From Sinorhizobium saheli (GTDB lineage Bacteria; Pseudomonadota; Alphaproteobacteria; Rhizobiales; Rhizobiaceae), in the NCBI RefSeq assembly GCF_001651875.1, contig NZ_LNQB01000063.1, positions 1 through 64,000 on the forward strand: a stretch of DNA of 64,000 nt, read 5' to 3'. A model generated the notes under the pieces. It ran no database searches, was not told the DNA's origin, and was given only the letters and a program-made list of their open reading frames with translations. Positions within the stretch are counted from its first letter, which is position 1, and each line of letters opens with the position of its first letter. The position numbers and the translations under genes were made by a program. This document shows, piece after piece, positions 25,286-34,733 of the stretch.

Positions 25286-26458
25286 CTATCTGAAGTCGAT
25301 CCAAGCCGAACCCGCATCCGCCGAACGGACGCAGTTTTCCAGCCACCGGACGCCTTCGGTGCCGGCCTTGATGCCCGGGTAGTGGTGCGCCTTCAGGAAG
25401 GCTTCGTCGCCGCGCTGCTTCGCGTCGATCGCCTGGGCGATCCACAGGTAGATGTTCGACCAGCTATCGCCGAGACCCTCGGTATGGAGCGCGCCCATGC
25501 GATCGACGGCGAGACTTTCTTCCTCGAGATAGGGCATGCCGTGATGCAGGGTGCGGTTCGGCTCGCCCTGAACTTCATAGATCAGCTGGTCCGGGCGGCT
25601 GTCGGACCATTCGACGGAGGCCTTGGAGCCGACGAAGCGATAGCGCTGGCTGCCCATGTTCCCCGCGTCCACCGACGAAACCCAGAGACGACCGCGGGCG
25701 CCATTGTCGTAGTGCATGAGCACCGTGGCATGGTCTTCGAGCGGGGCGCGGGTCGGGATGAACGCCTTGCGGTCGCAGAGCAGCTTCTCGATCTTCAGAT
25801 GCGGCAGGACGATTTCGGAGAGATAATAGAGATGCGTGCCGATATCGCCGAGAACGAAGGTCGGGCCGGCGGTCTTGGGGTTGGTGCGCCATTTCACGGC
25901 CTCGCCTGCGCCGACATCGTCGCCGGAGTTGAAGCCGTGGGTATATTGCATGTCGACGATGCGGATATCGCCGAGCATGCCCTTCCTGACCATGGCCGCC
26001 ATCTGGTGGACGAGCGGATGGCCGGTGAAGCCGTAGGTGACGCCGACGATCAGGCCCTTCTCGTTGGCGAGCTTCTCGATCTCCTCGCATTCGGCGACGG
26101 TGAAGAAGAGCGGCTTTTCGCAGATGACGTGCAGCCCGGCTTCCAGGCAGGCCCTGGTGATCTCGTAATGGGTGAAGTTCGGCGTGGCGATCGAGACGAC
26201 CTCGACGCCGTCCTCACGCCGCGCTTCGCCTGCGATCAGTTCCTGATAAGTGGCATAGCAGCGGTCCGCCTCGACGCCGAGCTTCACGCCGAAATCACGG
26301 CCTCGCTCGGCGTCGAGGTCGAAGGCGCCGGCGACCAGCCGATAGGTGCCGTCCCTGAGCGCACCGGTGCGGTGCTTGTAGCCCACCTGGCCGGTGCGGC
26401 CGCCGCCGACCATGCCCCAGCGCAAGGGGCGGGAAATCGTTCTTTCTCCGTTGGTCAT
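25286..26458 (-). CDS. Gfo/Idh/MocA-family oxidoreductase
   Basis: 390 aa. Nucleotide motif GMVGGGRTGQVG near residue 16 and the catalytic EKP in GLHVICEKPLFF near 113. The C-terminal GFO_IDH_MocA_C domain carries the TFVLGDIGTH His pair. Expected to oxidise or reduce a sugar or cyclitol with NAD(P). Close in size and type to inosose/3-keto-sugar dehydrogenases. Thirty bases downstream of a second member of the family. Confidence 0.9.
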   Translation of the reverse strand: MTNGERTISRPLRWGMVGGGRTGQVGYKHRTGALRDGTYRLVAGAFDLDAERGRDFGVKLGVEADRCYATYQELIAGEARREDGVEVVSIATPNFTHYEITRACLEAGLHVICEKPLFFTVAECEEIEKLANEKGLIVGVTYGFTGHPLVHQMAAMVRKGMLGDIRIVDMQYTHGFNSGDDVGAGEAVKWRTNPKTAGPTFVLGDIGTHLYYLSEIVLPHLKIEKLLCDRKAFIPTRAPLEDHATVLMHYDNGARGRLWVSSVDAGNMGSQRYRFVGSKASVEWSDSRPDQLIYEVQGEPNRTLHHGMPYLEEESLAVDRMGALHTEGLGDSWSNIYLWIAQAIDAKQRGDEAFLKAHHYPGIKAGTEGVRWLENCVRSADAGSAWIDFR

Positions 26459-26488
26459 CCAATCATCTTTCCTGGAGTGGCCGACCGG

Positions 26489-27514
26489 TCATTCTGCCGC
26501 CATTGCGGTCAGAGGTCCGTAAAGGCCGGGTTTCGCTATCATGCTGATTGGTTCGAGCCCGCGGCTCGCCACCGCACACAGGGCGGCATCGGCGACCAGC
26601 GTGGCCGCGTATCCATCCCAGGTGGAAGGACCGGTCGCGGTGCCTTCCGACGCCGCCTCGATCCATTCCCGGAACTCCTGGTCGTAGGCTTCGATGAAGC
26701 GCTCGCGCCAATCCGCGGGGATCGCCTGGCGGATGCCGTTCGAGTCGGAGATCACGGTTGCCGGGCGGTTCGGCAGCGCGGCAACACCCGCCTCGCAGCT
26801 CACCTCGCCGCGGATGTCGTACCCATAGGCGATGTTCACCGAGATCTCGACGTCGACGAGCGCGCCGGAAGCCATGTGCAGAAGCACGAAGACCGGGTCG
26901 CGCAACTCGCCACCGCGCGAGGAGCGGCGCGGCACGCGCACCTCGACCCCGGTGACCTCGTCCGACAGCAGCCAGCGGGAAATGTCCGCATCATGCACCA
27001 GCGTGTCGTTCAGCGGCATCTCGGACGTGTAGAGACCCTCGGGCACCGAGGCATTGCGATGCACGGAATGGAACATGAGCGGAGCGCCGAGTTTTCCTCC
27101 GTCGATCACGGCCTTGAGGCGGCGATAGTCGGCATCGAAGCGGCGCATGAAGCCCACCTGCACGAGCCGCCGGCCGAAGGCCACTTCGGCCTCCATCACG
27201 CGCAGTGCTGCGGCTTCCGAGGTCACCAGCGGCTTTTCGCAGAACACCGGCTTGCCGGCGGCGATTGCCGCGAGCAGTTGCTCCTCATGTGCCGGCCCCC
27301 AGGAGCAGATGACCACCGCCTGCACTTTCTCCGAGGAGATCAAAGCCGCGGGGGTTGCGAACACTTCCGCCCCTTCGGGGGCGGCGGCAGCGGCGCGGGC
27401 CTGGTCGATATCGGTGACACCCACGACCTCGACGCCGGACAGGACTTTCGTAAGGCGGCGAATATGATCCTGGCCGATCATACCCGTGCCGATGATGCCA
27501 ACCTCGAGGGTCAT
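26489..27514 (-). CDS. Gfo/Idh/MocA-family oxidoreductase, inositol 2-dehydrogenase-like
   Basis: 341 aa from ATG 27514, which overlaps the stop of the upstream isomerase gene as [19 protein letters not shown] near residue 7, EKPLVTS near 95, [11 protein letters not shown] near 120 and the active-site [18 protein letters not shown] (Asp/His) follow IolG order closely. Probably converts a cyclitol or pyranose to its ketone. Two non-identical dehydrogenases in one operon would fit oxidation and later reduction of the same ring. Confidence 0.9.
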   Translation of the reverse strand: MTLEVGIIGTGMIGQDHIRRLTKVLSGVEVVGVTDIDQARAAAAAPEGAEVFATPAALISSEKVQAVVICSWGPAHEEQLLAAIAAGKPVFCEKPLVTSEAAALRVMEAEVAFGRRLVQVGFMRRFDADYRRLKAVIDGGKLGAPLMFHSVHRNASVPEGLYTSEMPLNDTLVHDADISRWLLSDEVTGVEVRVPRRSSRGGELRDPVFVLLHMASGALVDVEISVNIAYGYDIRGEVSCEAGVAALPNRPATVISDSNGIRQAIPADWRERFIEAYDQEFREWIEAASEGTATGPSTWDGYAATLVADAALCAVASRGLEPISMIAKPGLYGPLTAMAAE

Positions 27515-28416
27515 TTTGCCCCCCAGTACTTGTCGATGTAGCGTTGCATCTCGCTGCGCATGAACGTGCCGGAATGGTCCGCCTTGTCTTCCCAGGCGAA
27601 CACGCAAGCCGTCATGATGCCGTCGAAGCCCACCTCGGCGAGCGTGCCGAAGAAGTCGTCCCAGGGCACCTCCCCCTGGCCGATGTTGAGGTGCTGGTGT
27701 ACCCGGGCGTTGGTGCCCGGCGGGTTGAGGATGTAGCGCAGGCCCGAAGAGGCCTTGTGGTTGAACGTGTCGCCGACATGGACATGGGCGAGCACGTCGG
27801 CGCATTCCTTAAGCATCGCCTTGGTGTCGTCGCCGAAATAGAAGGTGTGCGGCGCGCAGTAGAGGAACTTGACGTTCTTCGAATTCACCGTGCGGATGAT
27901 GTCCACCGCCGGCTGCAGCGTCTCGCACCAGTCTTCCGGATGCGGCTCGACATGGAGGTTGATGCCTTCCCTCTCGAAGAGCGGCACCAGTTCCTCCATC
28001 GAGCGCCACCAGGCATCCTCGCAGGCCTCGATCATCGAGCCGGTGTGGCAGCAGTAGCACGAGCCCTTGTCGGGATGCGGGCCGCGGCCGAACTCGGAAT
28101 TCATCGTGTCGACTTCCATCTCCACGCAGATCTCGATGGCGCGCTTCCAGTGCTTCACCGCCGCCTGGCGCTCGGCTTCGTCGTTCGAGGCCCAGCGGTA
28201 CATCGGTAGCAGCGAGGCGATGCCGACACCGTTCTCCTTCAGCGCCTTCTTGAAGCTCTTGATGCGGTTCGGGAAGACACGCGGCGCCTTGAACCATTCG
28301 AGGAAGTCGCCGCGGGGCGACAGCTCGATCCAGTCGTAGCCGAGTTCCTTGACCTTCCGGGGCAACGCCTCGAGCGAGAGATGCCGATGCATGAACGGGT
28401 CGAGTGCAATCTTCAT
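27511..28416 (-). CDS. TIM-barrel sugar isomerase/epimerase family protein
   Basis: 301 aa; GGAGGTCAAA precedes ATG 28416. AP_endonuc_2-like barrel with HVEPHPEDW near 150 and [13 protein letters not shown] near 215. Two of the usual metal ligands look changed: the strand normally carrying an Asp reads [10 protein letters not shown] and the last strand reads TACVFAWED. It may use a different ligand set, or act as a lyase/hydrolase on keto-glycosides. First catabolic gene behind the ABC transporter. Confidence 0.82.
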   Translation of the reverse strand: MKIALDPFMHRHLSLEALPRKVKELGYDWIELSPRGDFLEWFKAPRVFPNRIKSFKKALKENGVGIASLLPMYRWASNDEAERQAAVKHWKRAIEICVEMEVDTMNSEFGRGPHPDKGSCYCCHTGSMIEACEDAWWRSMEELVPLFEREGINLHVEPHPEDWCETLQPAVDIIRTVNSKNVKFLYCAPHTFYFGDDTKAMLKECADVLAHVHVGDTFNHKASSGLRYILNPPGTNARVHQHLNIGQGEVPWDDFFGTLAEVGFDGIMTACVFAWEDKADHSGTFMRSEMQRYIDKYWGAK

Positions 28417-28524
28417 TTTGACCTCCTGATTCCGGACGCAATTCTCCCTCCTTCGGCGGCGGCCCTTTCAGGTGCGGTCGAAGCCGAGCGCCTTGCGCAA
28501 TTCGCTTGTGAATGCCGTCAGCGA

Positions 28525-29349
28525 TTACTGGGCCGGCGGCGGCGGTTGCCCCTCGTGGCTTTGCATATAGGTCTCGATCTGCGCCTCGAGGTCCGCCATG
28601 GTTTCGCCGCCAGCCATCAGGTCGGTGATCTCCTCGCGGGTCTTCTCGCCCCTGCGGAAGTCCGCGGCGATCGCGCCGCGGATGAGCACGGCGAAGTGAT
28701 CGCCCACCGCCATCGCATGCATGACCTGGTGGGTGATGAAGATCACCGCCAGGCCCCGCCGCTTCGCCTCGTTGACGATCCTGAGCACGTGTGCGGCCTG
28801 TTTCACGCCGAGCGCGGCGGTCGGTTCGTCGAGGATCAGCACGCGGGCGCCGAAATGCACGGCCCGGGCAATCGCAAGCGACTGGCGTTCGCCGCCCGAA
28901 AGCCCGCCGACCAGGCGATCGCCGTCATCGATGCGGGTGATGCCGAAGTCCTGCACGGCCTTGACGGCAATCTCGTTGGCGGTCTTGCGGTCATAGACCT
29001 TAAACGGGCCCCAGCCCCTGGTCGGTTCGACGCCGACGAAGAAGGAGCGGCCGATCGACATCAGCGGAAAGGTGCCGCCGAATTGATGCACCGTCGAGAT
29101 CCCCTTTTCCTGGGCATCGCGGGGACCGCTGAACTCGACCGGCTCGCCGTCCATCAGGATGGTGCCGCGCGTCGGCTTGTGCACCCCGGCAAGCGTCTTG
29201 ATGAGCGTCGACTTGCCGGCGCCATTGTCCCCGAGCAGGCATAGCACCTCGCCCGCACGGACCTTGAGCGAGATGTCGTGCAGCACGTCGATCGGACCAA
29301 AGCTCTTGTCGACATTTTTGAGTTCAAGGATCGGAGTATTGTCGGACAT
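28525..29349 (-). CDS. Sugar ABC transporter ATP-binding protein (CUT2, single domain)
   Basis: 274 aa from ATG 29349 (a GTG at 29358 is also in frame). Walker A GDNGAGKSTLIKTLAG near 40, signature LSGGERQSLAIARAV near 145 and Walker B VLILDEPTAALG near 165. Only one nucleotide-binding domain, as in FrcA, not the duplicated RbsA form. The C-terminus ends in PPPPAQ. It must serve both permeases encoded just upstream. Confidence 0.92.
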   Translation of the reverse strand: MSDNTPILELKNVDKSFGPIDVLHDISLKVRAGEVLCLLGDNGAGKSTLIKTLAGVHKPTRGTILMDGEPVEFSGPRDAQEKGISTVHQFGGTFPLMSIGRSFFVGVEPTRGWGPFKVYDRKTANEIAVKAVQDFGITRIDDGDRLVGGLSGGERQSLAIARAVHFGARVLILDEPTAALGVKQAAHVLRIVNEAKRRGLAVIFITHQVMHAMAVGDHFAVLIRGAIAADFRRGEKTREEITDLMAGGETMADLEAQIETYMQSHEGQPPPPAQ

Positions 29350-29358
29350 GGTGAACAC

Positions 29359-30357
29359 TCACCTCTTTCTCTTCGGCACGAAGCTCAGGGCCATCTGCCG
29401 GAAGGTATTGTTCATCAGCACGGCGGACATGAGCATCACGCCGATAATGAGGTTGGACCAGTTGCGGTCGATGTCGGTGAAATAGATGCCCTGGTTGACG
29501 ACCGCGAAGGTCAGCGCGCCGAGGAAGATCCCGACGATCGACCCGAAGCCGCCGGTGAGCAGCACACCGCCCACCACAATCGAGACGATCGTATTGAAGA
29601 TGTAGTTCATGCCGCCCGAGACCTGCGCGGAGTTGAACAGGATCGCGCCGCACATCCCGACGAAGGAAGCGGCCGTGCTCGATAGGACGAAGAGAGCGAT
29701 CTTGAGCCTTCTGGTCGGGATGCCGGCGTTGCGGGCGCTGACCTCGTCTCCGCCCATCGCGAAGATCCAGTTGCCGTAGCGCGTCGCGTGAAGAACGAAG
29801 CCGAAGACCACCGTCAGCGCGAACCACCACAGGATGATCACCTGGAATTTGCCGAGGATGAGTTGGCCGAAGATCGCCTTGGCCCAGGCGGGCGCCTCGA
29901 GCGGAACCGAGGCGCCCCCGGTCAGGATCACGGATCCTGCCAGCACGAGACCCTGGACCGCAACCAGTGTGCCGAGCGTGATGATCAGCGAGGGCACGCT
30001 CGTTCGCACCGTCAGGAACCCGTTGACGAGACCCACCAGAACGCCAAGGGCGAGTGCGCCGAGCATGCCGACCGCGATCGGCAACTCGTAATAGCCGGAC
30101 AGAATGGCGATCGACATCGAACCCGCCGGGATCATCGCGCCGATCGAGATGTCGAGCTCGCCGGCGATCATCAGGAGGCCGACGGGCAAGGCGACGATAC
30201 CGAGATTGGCCGCGAAGTTGATCCAGCTTGCCGCGCCGAAGAGCGCACCGAGGCTCACGCCGCCGAAGACCACATAGAAGGCAATCACCGCAACGAAGCT
30301 CAACGCGGCGCCAAACTCCGGACGACGTAGAAACAATCCGATGGAAAAGCCGTTCAT
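29359..30357 (-). CDS. Sugar ABC transporter permease (CUT2), second copy
   Basis: 332 aa, about ten membrane helices of the BPD_transp_2 family. Motifs GIVALPVGLLMIAGELDISIGAMIPAG and DEVSARNAGIPTRRLKIALF (the EAA-like loop) are shared nearly residue for residue with the upstream permease. Ten bases follow the first permease gene. Probably forms a heterodimeric channel with it. Confidence 0.92.
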   Translation of the reverse strand: MNGFSIGLFLRRPEFGAALSFVAVIAFYVVFGGVSLGALFGAASWINFAANLGIVALPVGLLMIAGELDISIGAMIPAGSMSIAILSGYYELPIAVGMLGALALGVLVGLVNGFLTVRTSVPSLIITLGTLVAVQGLVLAGSVILTGGASVPLEAPAWAKAIFGQLILGKFQVIILWWFALTVVFGFVLHATRYGNWIFAMGGDEVSARNAGIPTRRLKIALFVLSSTAASFVGMCGAILFNSAQVSGGMNYIFNTIVSIVVGGVLLTGGFGSIVGIFLGALTFAVVNQGIYFTDIDRNWSNLIIGVMLMSAVLMNNTFRQMALSFVPKRKR

Positions 30358-30367
30358 CGCCCCGCCC

Positions 30368-31417
30368 TCACTTCTTCTTTTTCGTTGCGTAGGACATCGC
30401 CATCAGCCGGAACTTGTCGTTCATCATCACCGCGACGAGCAGCAGCGCCCCGATGATGACACTGCCGAGGTTCGGGTCGATGCCGGTGAAATAGATGCCC
30501 TGGTTGACGATCGCGAAGGTGAGCGTACCGAGGACGATGCCCACCACCGACCCGGCGCCTCCGGTCAGAAGCACGCCGCCGATGACCACGCACATGATCG
30601 AATTGAAGATGAAGGATTGCCCCGCGAGCACCTGCGCGCTCTGGTAGACGAGCACCTGGCTGACGCCGACGAAGGCAGCACAGAAGCCCGACAGCATGTA
30701 GAGCGCGACGGTCAGTCTTTCCGTCGGAATGCCGGCGTTGCGGGCCGAGACCTTGTCGCCGCCGAGCGCGAAGATCCAGTTGCCCACGGGCGAGACGTGG
30801 AGCAGTTGGAAGAACGCCGCGACGAACAGGAGCCACCAGAAGATCGTCACCTGGAACATGCCGCCGACGAAATCGCCGAGGATCGCCTTGATGGTCGGAC
30901 CTGGCACGAGCGACACGCCGGTGCTGCCGGCGATGAGCACGGTGAGGCCGAGCGTCAGGCCCATGACGCCGAACATCGACCCGATGGTGACGATCAAGGA
31001 CGGCACCCCGGTGCGGTTCACCAGGTAGCCGTTGAAGAAACCGACGAGGAGCCCGATGCCCAAGCCCGCGGAGATGCCGACAATCTCCGGGAGGCCGTAG
31101 TGGCCGGAGATGATCGCAACCGTCAGGGAAGCCGCCGGAATCACCGCGCCGATCGAGAGGTCCATGTCGCCCGCGATCATCAGCAGCCCGACCGGCAGCG
31201 CGACGATGCCGATCTCGGCCGCGACGTTGAGCCAGCTCGCGTAGCCGGCGGGGGACAGGAAGACCTTGCCGCCGACCAGCGCGAAGAAGACGAACACCGC
31301 GATCAAGCCGAGGAGCGACCCCGCTTCGGGGCGGCGTGAGAACTGACCTATGGTCACTTTGATGCTTTCGCCACCTGAAGGGACCGAAGAGGCAAGGACA
31401 CTATTTCTCGTGTTCAT
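30368..31417 (-). CDS. Sugar ABC transporter permease (CUT2), first copy
   Basis: 349 aa from ATG 31417. Same fold as its neighbour: GIVALPVGLLMIAGDMDLSIGAVIPAA, DKVSARNAGIPTERLTVAL and VVNQGIYFTGIDPN-type C-terminal segments. A 35-residue polar N-terminus precedes the first helix. The pair probably arose by duplication. Ribosome site is only a weak GGTGGTG. Confidence 0.91.
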   Translation of the reverse strand: MNTRNSVLASSVPSGGESIKVTIGQFSRRPEAGSLLGLIAVFVFFALVGGKVFLSPAGYASWLNVAAEIGIVALPVGLLMIAGDMDLSIGAVIPAASLTVAIISGHYGLPEIVGISAGLGIGLLVGFFNGYLVNRTGVPSLIVTIGSMFGVMGLTLGLTVLIAGSTGVSLVPGPTIKAILGDFVGGMFQVTIFWWLLFVAAFFQLLHVSPVGNWIFALGGDKVSARNAGIPTERLTVALYMLSGFCAAFVGVSQVLVYQSAQVLAGQSFIFNSIMCVVIGGVLLTGGAGSVVGIVLGTLTFAIVNQGIYFTGIDPNLGSVIIGALLLVAVMMNDKFRLMAMSYATKKKK

Positions 31418-31521
31418 TTGACACCACCAATGAGGCCCGCGACCGGTATCGGTCGGCACTATTGGAAGACTGAAGCCGCCCGCCTTATGCGGCAGGCAGC
31501 TTCACGACGTTCAGCCGAAGC

Positions 31522-32496
31522 TCAGCGGGCGCCCGCCTGCACACCCGCCAGGGTGGCCTCGACGTTCTCCTTGTCGATCACGCCGGGACCGGTCAGGATT
31601 TCCCGGGTCGGTACGGTGAGGCCATAGTTGACGTTGGCGTTCAGGATCGAGACCGCAAGATAGCCCTGCAGGTAGCCCTGCTGATCGATCGCGCAAAGCT
31701 GGGTGCCGGTCTTGATGTTGTTCAGGATGGTCTCGTCCATGTTCATGCCACAGACCTGCACCTGCCCCTGCTTGCCGGCCTGCGTCACACCGTTGACGGC
31801 CGAGTTCGTGTCGACATTGCCGATCGCGAACACCGCATTGATCTCCGGGTGCTGCAGCAGGTGCGCCTTCAGGGCCTGCGCCACGGCGGTCGCCGAACCG
31901 AAGGAGGTCGCCGGCAGCGGCAGCGACGAACCCGTGCCGCCGCCTTCCGTGACGCCGTCGATCATGCCCTTGCAGAAGGCTTCGATGTTCGCCGCGCCGG
32001 GCAGCGTGTTGAGGCAGACGGCATTCTTCAGCTCATGCTTGGCGAAGTAGGTGCCGGCTGCCTTGCCGGAGAGGTAGTCGTTGGAGCCGACATAGTTCAT
32101 CGCGCCGAGGCGGTCGGCGGCTTCGATGCCGCCGGCATTGTAGATGACCAGCGGGATTTTCGCCTCGACCACCGCCTTGAACGCCGGGTCCATCGCCCCC
32201 GGCACCCAGTCCGGGCCGACGATCGCATCGGCGCCCTGGTCGATGGCCTGACGGATGAGTTCGGCCGCGTCGACGCCAAGATTGTCGTAGTTCTGCGGGC
32301 CGAGCCAGGTCACCTTGCCGCCCTGCGCCTCCACCACCTTGCCGGCATCCTCGGCGCCGCGCTTCACGATCGACCAGAACGGATCATCCGGCTTGCCGCC
32401 GACGACGAAGATGTTGGCGGCCATGACGGCCGTTGCCGTGCAGGTAATGATGGCGGCAGCCGACAGGGTTGCCGCGAGACGGCGATATTTAGTCAT
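31522..32496 (-). CDS. Sugar ABC transporter periplasmic binding protein (CUT2)
   Basis: 324 aa. Signal peptide RRLAATLSAAAIITCTATAVMAA. Type I binding-protein fold (Peripla_BP_4): GGKPDDPFWSIVKRGAEDAG near 33, AIDQGADAIVGPDWVPGAMD near 85, and INAVFAIGNVDTNSAVNG near 210. Four Cys residues in the mature part are unusual for this family. First gene of the operon, divergent from the LacI-type regulator. Ligand probably a sugar or cyclitol. Confidence 0.91.
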   Translation of the reverse strand: MTKYRRLAATLSAAAIITCTATAVMAANIFVVGGKPDDPFWSIVKRGAEDAGKVVEAQGGKVTWLGPQNYDNLGVDAAELIRQAIDQGADAIVGPDWVPGAMDPAFKAVVEAKIPLVIYNAGGIEAADRLGAMNYVGSNDYLSGKAAGTYFAKHELKNAVCLNTLPGAANIEAFCKGMIDGVTEGGGTGSSLPLPATSFGSATAVAQALKAHLLQHPEINAVFAIGNVDTNSAVNGVTQAGKQGQVQVCGMNMDETILNNIKTGTQLCAIDQQGYLQGYLAVSILNANVNYGLTVPTREILTGPGVIDKENVEATLAGVQAGAR

Positions 32497-32609
32497 TCCT
32501 CAATCTCCTCCCTTGGCCCGCCCCTTGGCGTGACCGTGAGAGAAACATATCGCCTGCTTGAAATATCAGAAACGACAAATCATACTGAACATTCATAAAG
32601 TATCAGAGC

Positions 32610-32628
32610 GTGTCATTCACAATGACAC
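32610..32628. promoter_or_regulatory. Perfect 19-bp palindrome, probable LacI-family operator
   Basis: GTGTCATT-CAC-AATGACAC: 8-bp arms around a 3-base centre, located between the divergent binding-protein gene (start 32496) and the lacI-type gene (start 32658). Odd-centred palindromes of this size suit LacI dimers. Confidence 0.7.
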
Positions 32629-32657
32629 AAACAGCGCGGACGAGAAGGCGAACCATC

Positions 32658-33692
32658 ATGCGTCGGCCCACCATTGCGGATCTCGCCAAGGAGGCGGGCG
32701 TCTCCATCTCGACGGTCAACAGGATCCTTGCAGGCACCGCTTCGGTCAAAGGCACGACTGTACAGCTCGTCCAGTCTGCCGCGGAGCGCATTGGCTTTTA
32801 CGGTGTCGGCGCGATCGAGGACCGGTTGCGCAAGTCCGTGCCGAAGTATCGACTTGGCTTTCTGCTCCAGCAATCGAGCCGTGAGCTTTACCAGCTCTTC
32901 GGCAGGAAGATCGCCGAGGCGTGTCATGCGAGGCGTGACGAGGTCGTCGATCCGGTCATCGATTTCGTCGATCTGCTCACGCCGGAGAATATCGCAGGCC
33001 GGCTCAAGGCCCTTGGTGAAGCCTGCGACGCCGTCGCCGTCATCGCCGCAGATCATCCGGTAATCGCCCAGGCCATCCGCGAGCTGCATGACAGGCGCAA
33101 ACCGGTCACCGCATATATTACCGATCAATCTGCCCGCGAAAGAGCCGCTTACGTCGGAGCCGACAATTGGAAGATGGGGCGAACAGCAGCATGGCTTATT
33201 GGGCACATGACCCCCGAGCCGGGGCGCATTGCCGTCTTCATCGGCAATCACCGCTACCAATGTCAGGACGTCGCCGACGCGAGCTTCCGCTCCTACATGC
33301 GGGAACACGCGCCGCATCTGAGCATCGAGGACAGTCGCCCCACCCATGAGGAAGCGAGCGAGGCATACCGGATGGTCAAGGAATTGCTGGCGACGACGGA
33401 TGACCTCGTCGGCATCCTGATCGTCGGGGGCGGTATCTCCGGCGTCTTACGCGCGCTGAGGGAAGCCCCTGAGGACCGGCGCAGGAACGTCCGCGTGGTA
33501 TGCCGTGACATCGGCCCGGAGACACGAAAGGGCCTCTCCGAAGGGCTGATTACGGCAGCCCTCTGCCACCCGCTGGAGAAGACTTCCGCAACCTTGGTGC
33601 AGACGATGGTCGAGACGATGAATCAGGGCGCGCCGGGCAGCACGATCCACCGCACCGTCCCGTTTGATATCGTGACGCCGGAGAATATGTGA
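32658..33692 (+). CDS. LacI-family transcriptional regulator
   Basis: 344 aa from ATG 32658; an ATG at 32622 would lie inside the operator palindrome. HTH MRRPTIADLAKEAGVSISTVNRILAG at the N-terminus, then a hinge and a type I binding-protein-like effector domain (GFLLQQSSRELYQLF, VGADNWKMGRTAAWLIGHM, GILIVGGGISGVLRAL). Similar in style to rhizobial regulators of cyclitol/sugar operons. Likely represses the divergent ABC/catabolic operon until its sugar or keto-sugar binds. Confidence 0.9.
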   Translation: MRRPTIADLAKEAGVSISTVNRILAGTASVKGTTVQLVQSAAERIGFYGVGAIEDRLRKSVPKYRLGFLLQQSSRELYQLFGRKIAEACHARRDEVVDPVIDFVDLLTPENIAGRLKALGEACDAVAVIAADHPVIAQAIRELHDRRKPVTAYITDQSARERAAYVGADNWKMGRTAAWLIGHMTPEPGRIAVFIGNHRYQCQDVADASFRSYMREHAPHLSIEDSRPTHEEASEAYRMVKELLATTDDLVGILIVGGGISGVLRALREAPEDRRRNVRVVCRDIGPETRKGLSEGLITAALCHPLEKTSATLVQTMVETMNQGAPGSTIHRTVPFDIVTPENM

Positions 33693-33746
33693 AATGTGCC
33701 GCCGCAGCGACCTTTGCGCGGCGCTGCAGATCGAAATTTCTGCCCT

Positions 33747-33983
33747 TCAAACGACTGCGGGCTCGGGACCGCCTTGATGACGGCCTTGCTGCGCGTGGTC
33801 TGGTGCGGCTCGATCGCGCGCGGCCGCGTTTCTGATCTCAGCCGGCGTTCGGCCGTAGCTCCGGCGAAACTCGTTGGTGAAATGCGACGTGTTGACAAAG
33901 CCGACGTCGAGCGCGACCTCGATGATGGGCTTCTTGCTCGTCAATAGGATCTGCCGCGCCCGGTCCAGGCGCAACCCCGCCAC
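33747..33983 (-). pseudogene. AraC-family regulator remnant (C-terminal HTH)
   Basis: The segment AGLRLDRARQILLTSKKPIIEVALDVGFVNTSHFTNEFRRSYGRTP is the second helix-turn-helix of an AraC/GlxA-type regulator. Just upstream, GLMPAR appears in another frame and a little further up LARLVEALDA in a third, with the expected first HTH missing between them. So the gene has a deletion plus frameshifts and no N-terminal domain. The 525 bases from 33693 to 34217 contain only this debris and the promoter of the next gene. Confidence 0.75.
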
Positions 33984-34217
33984 GGCGCGCGGGCATCAAC
34001 CCAGGATGCATTTTGGAGGAGATCGCTGCGCATCGAGCGCTTCAACCAAGCGGGCGAGGGGTCTATATTGACCATGATCAATGGCAGCCCGGCCTGGTTT
34101 CGCTATCATTATTCTTTGAAAACGCACGGTGATCGGTACGGACCTCTTCGATTTACTAAAGACCTTCCGTAGCGGCGATTGCGTCCATGATTGGCTATCA
34201 GCAAGAGGAATGCAGAG

Positions 34218-34730
34218 ATGGAACAATCGTTGCATCCGGCCGCAGTCGATCATTTGCCGCCCTTCATAACCGCGCCGGGTCAGACGGACGTCCTCTTCAA
34301 CGTGATGCTCGTCTTCGTCCTGTTGATGATCTTCCTAGTCGGCATCCTGTATCTGCGGCTGCACGCACTGCCCGAGCACATGGCGCACGGCGCCAGCAAG
34401 GTGCAGTTGCAGATCGTCGGCGCCTTGGGGCTGATCGCGCTCTTCACCCATAATCATCTCTTCTGGATCGCCGCGCTGCTGCTCGCCATGGTCGAGTTCC
34501 CGGACTTTTCGTCGCCGGTCCGATCCATGGCTCGTTCGCTGGCAAAGATCGCCGGCCGCGACGAGGAGACCGACGGGGACGTATCGGAGGCGCTCGAACC
34601 GGAGGCGAGGCCGCCGGATCCGGAACACAAGGCACCGCAACCCGACGCGCCGCAACCCACCGCTCCTCAATGGGTGCCGATCGAGATGACGCCCGCCAGT
34701 GCGGACGAGAAGGTGGAGCGGAGGGGCTGA
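34218..34730 (+). CDS. Small inner-membrane protein paired with HlyD-type protein
   Basis: 170 aa from ATG 34218, preceded by AGAGGAATGCAG. Two hydrophobic helices (about residues 26-47 and 63-90) precede a Pro-rich, acidic cytoplasmic tail (PDPEHKAPQPDAPQPTAPQW). Overall layout resembles small partners encoded beside YibH-like membrane fusion proteins, but I do not recognise the family with certainty. Ends 3 bases before the next gene. Confidence 0.7.
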   Translation: MEQSLHPAAVDHLPPFITAPGQTDVLFNVMLVFVLLMIFLVGILYLRLHALPEHMAHGASKVQLQIVGALGLIALFTHNHLFWIAALLLAMVEFPDFSSPVRSMARSLAKIAGRDEETDGDVSEALEPEARPPDPEHKAPQPDAPQPTAPQWVPIEMTPASADEKVERRG

Positions 34731-34733
34731 GCC

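Noticed and set aside
25250-27541. 763-codon plus-strand open frame
   Set aside because: Antisense of the two Gfo/Idh genes, which have clear EKP and Rossmann motifs on the minus strand.
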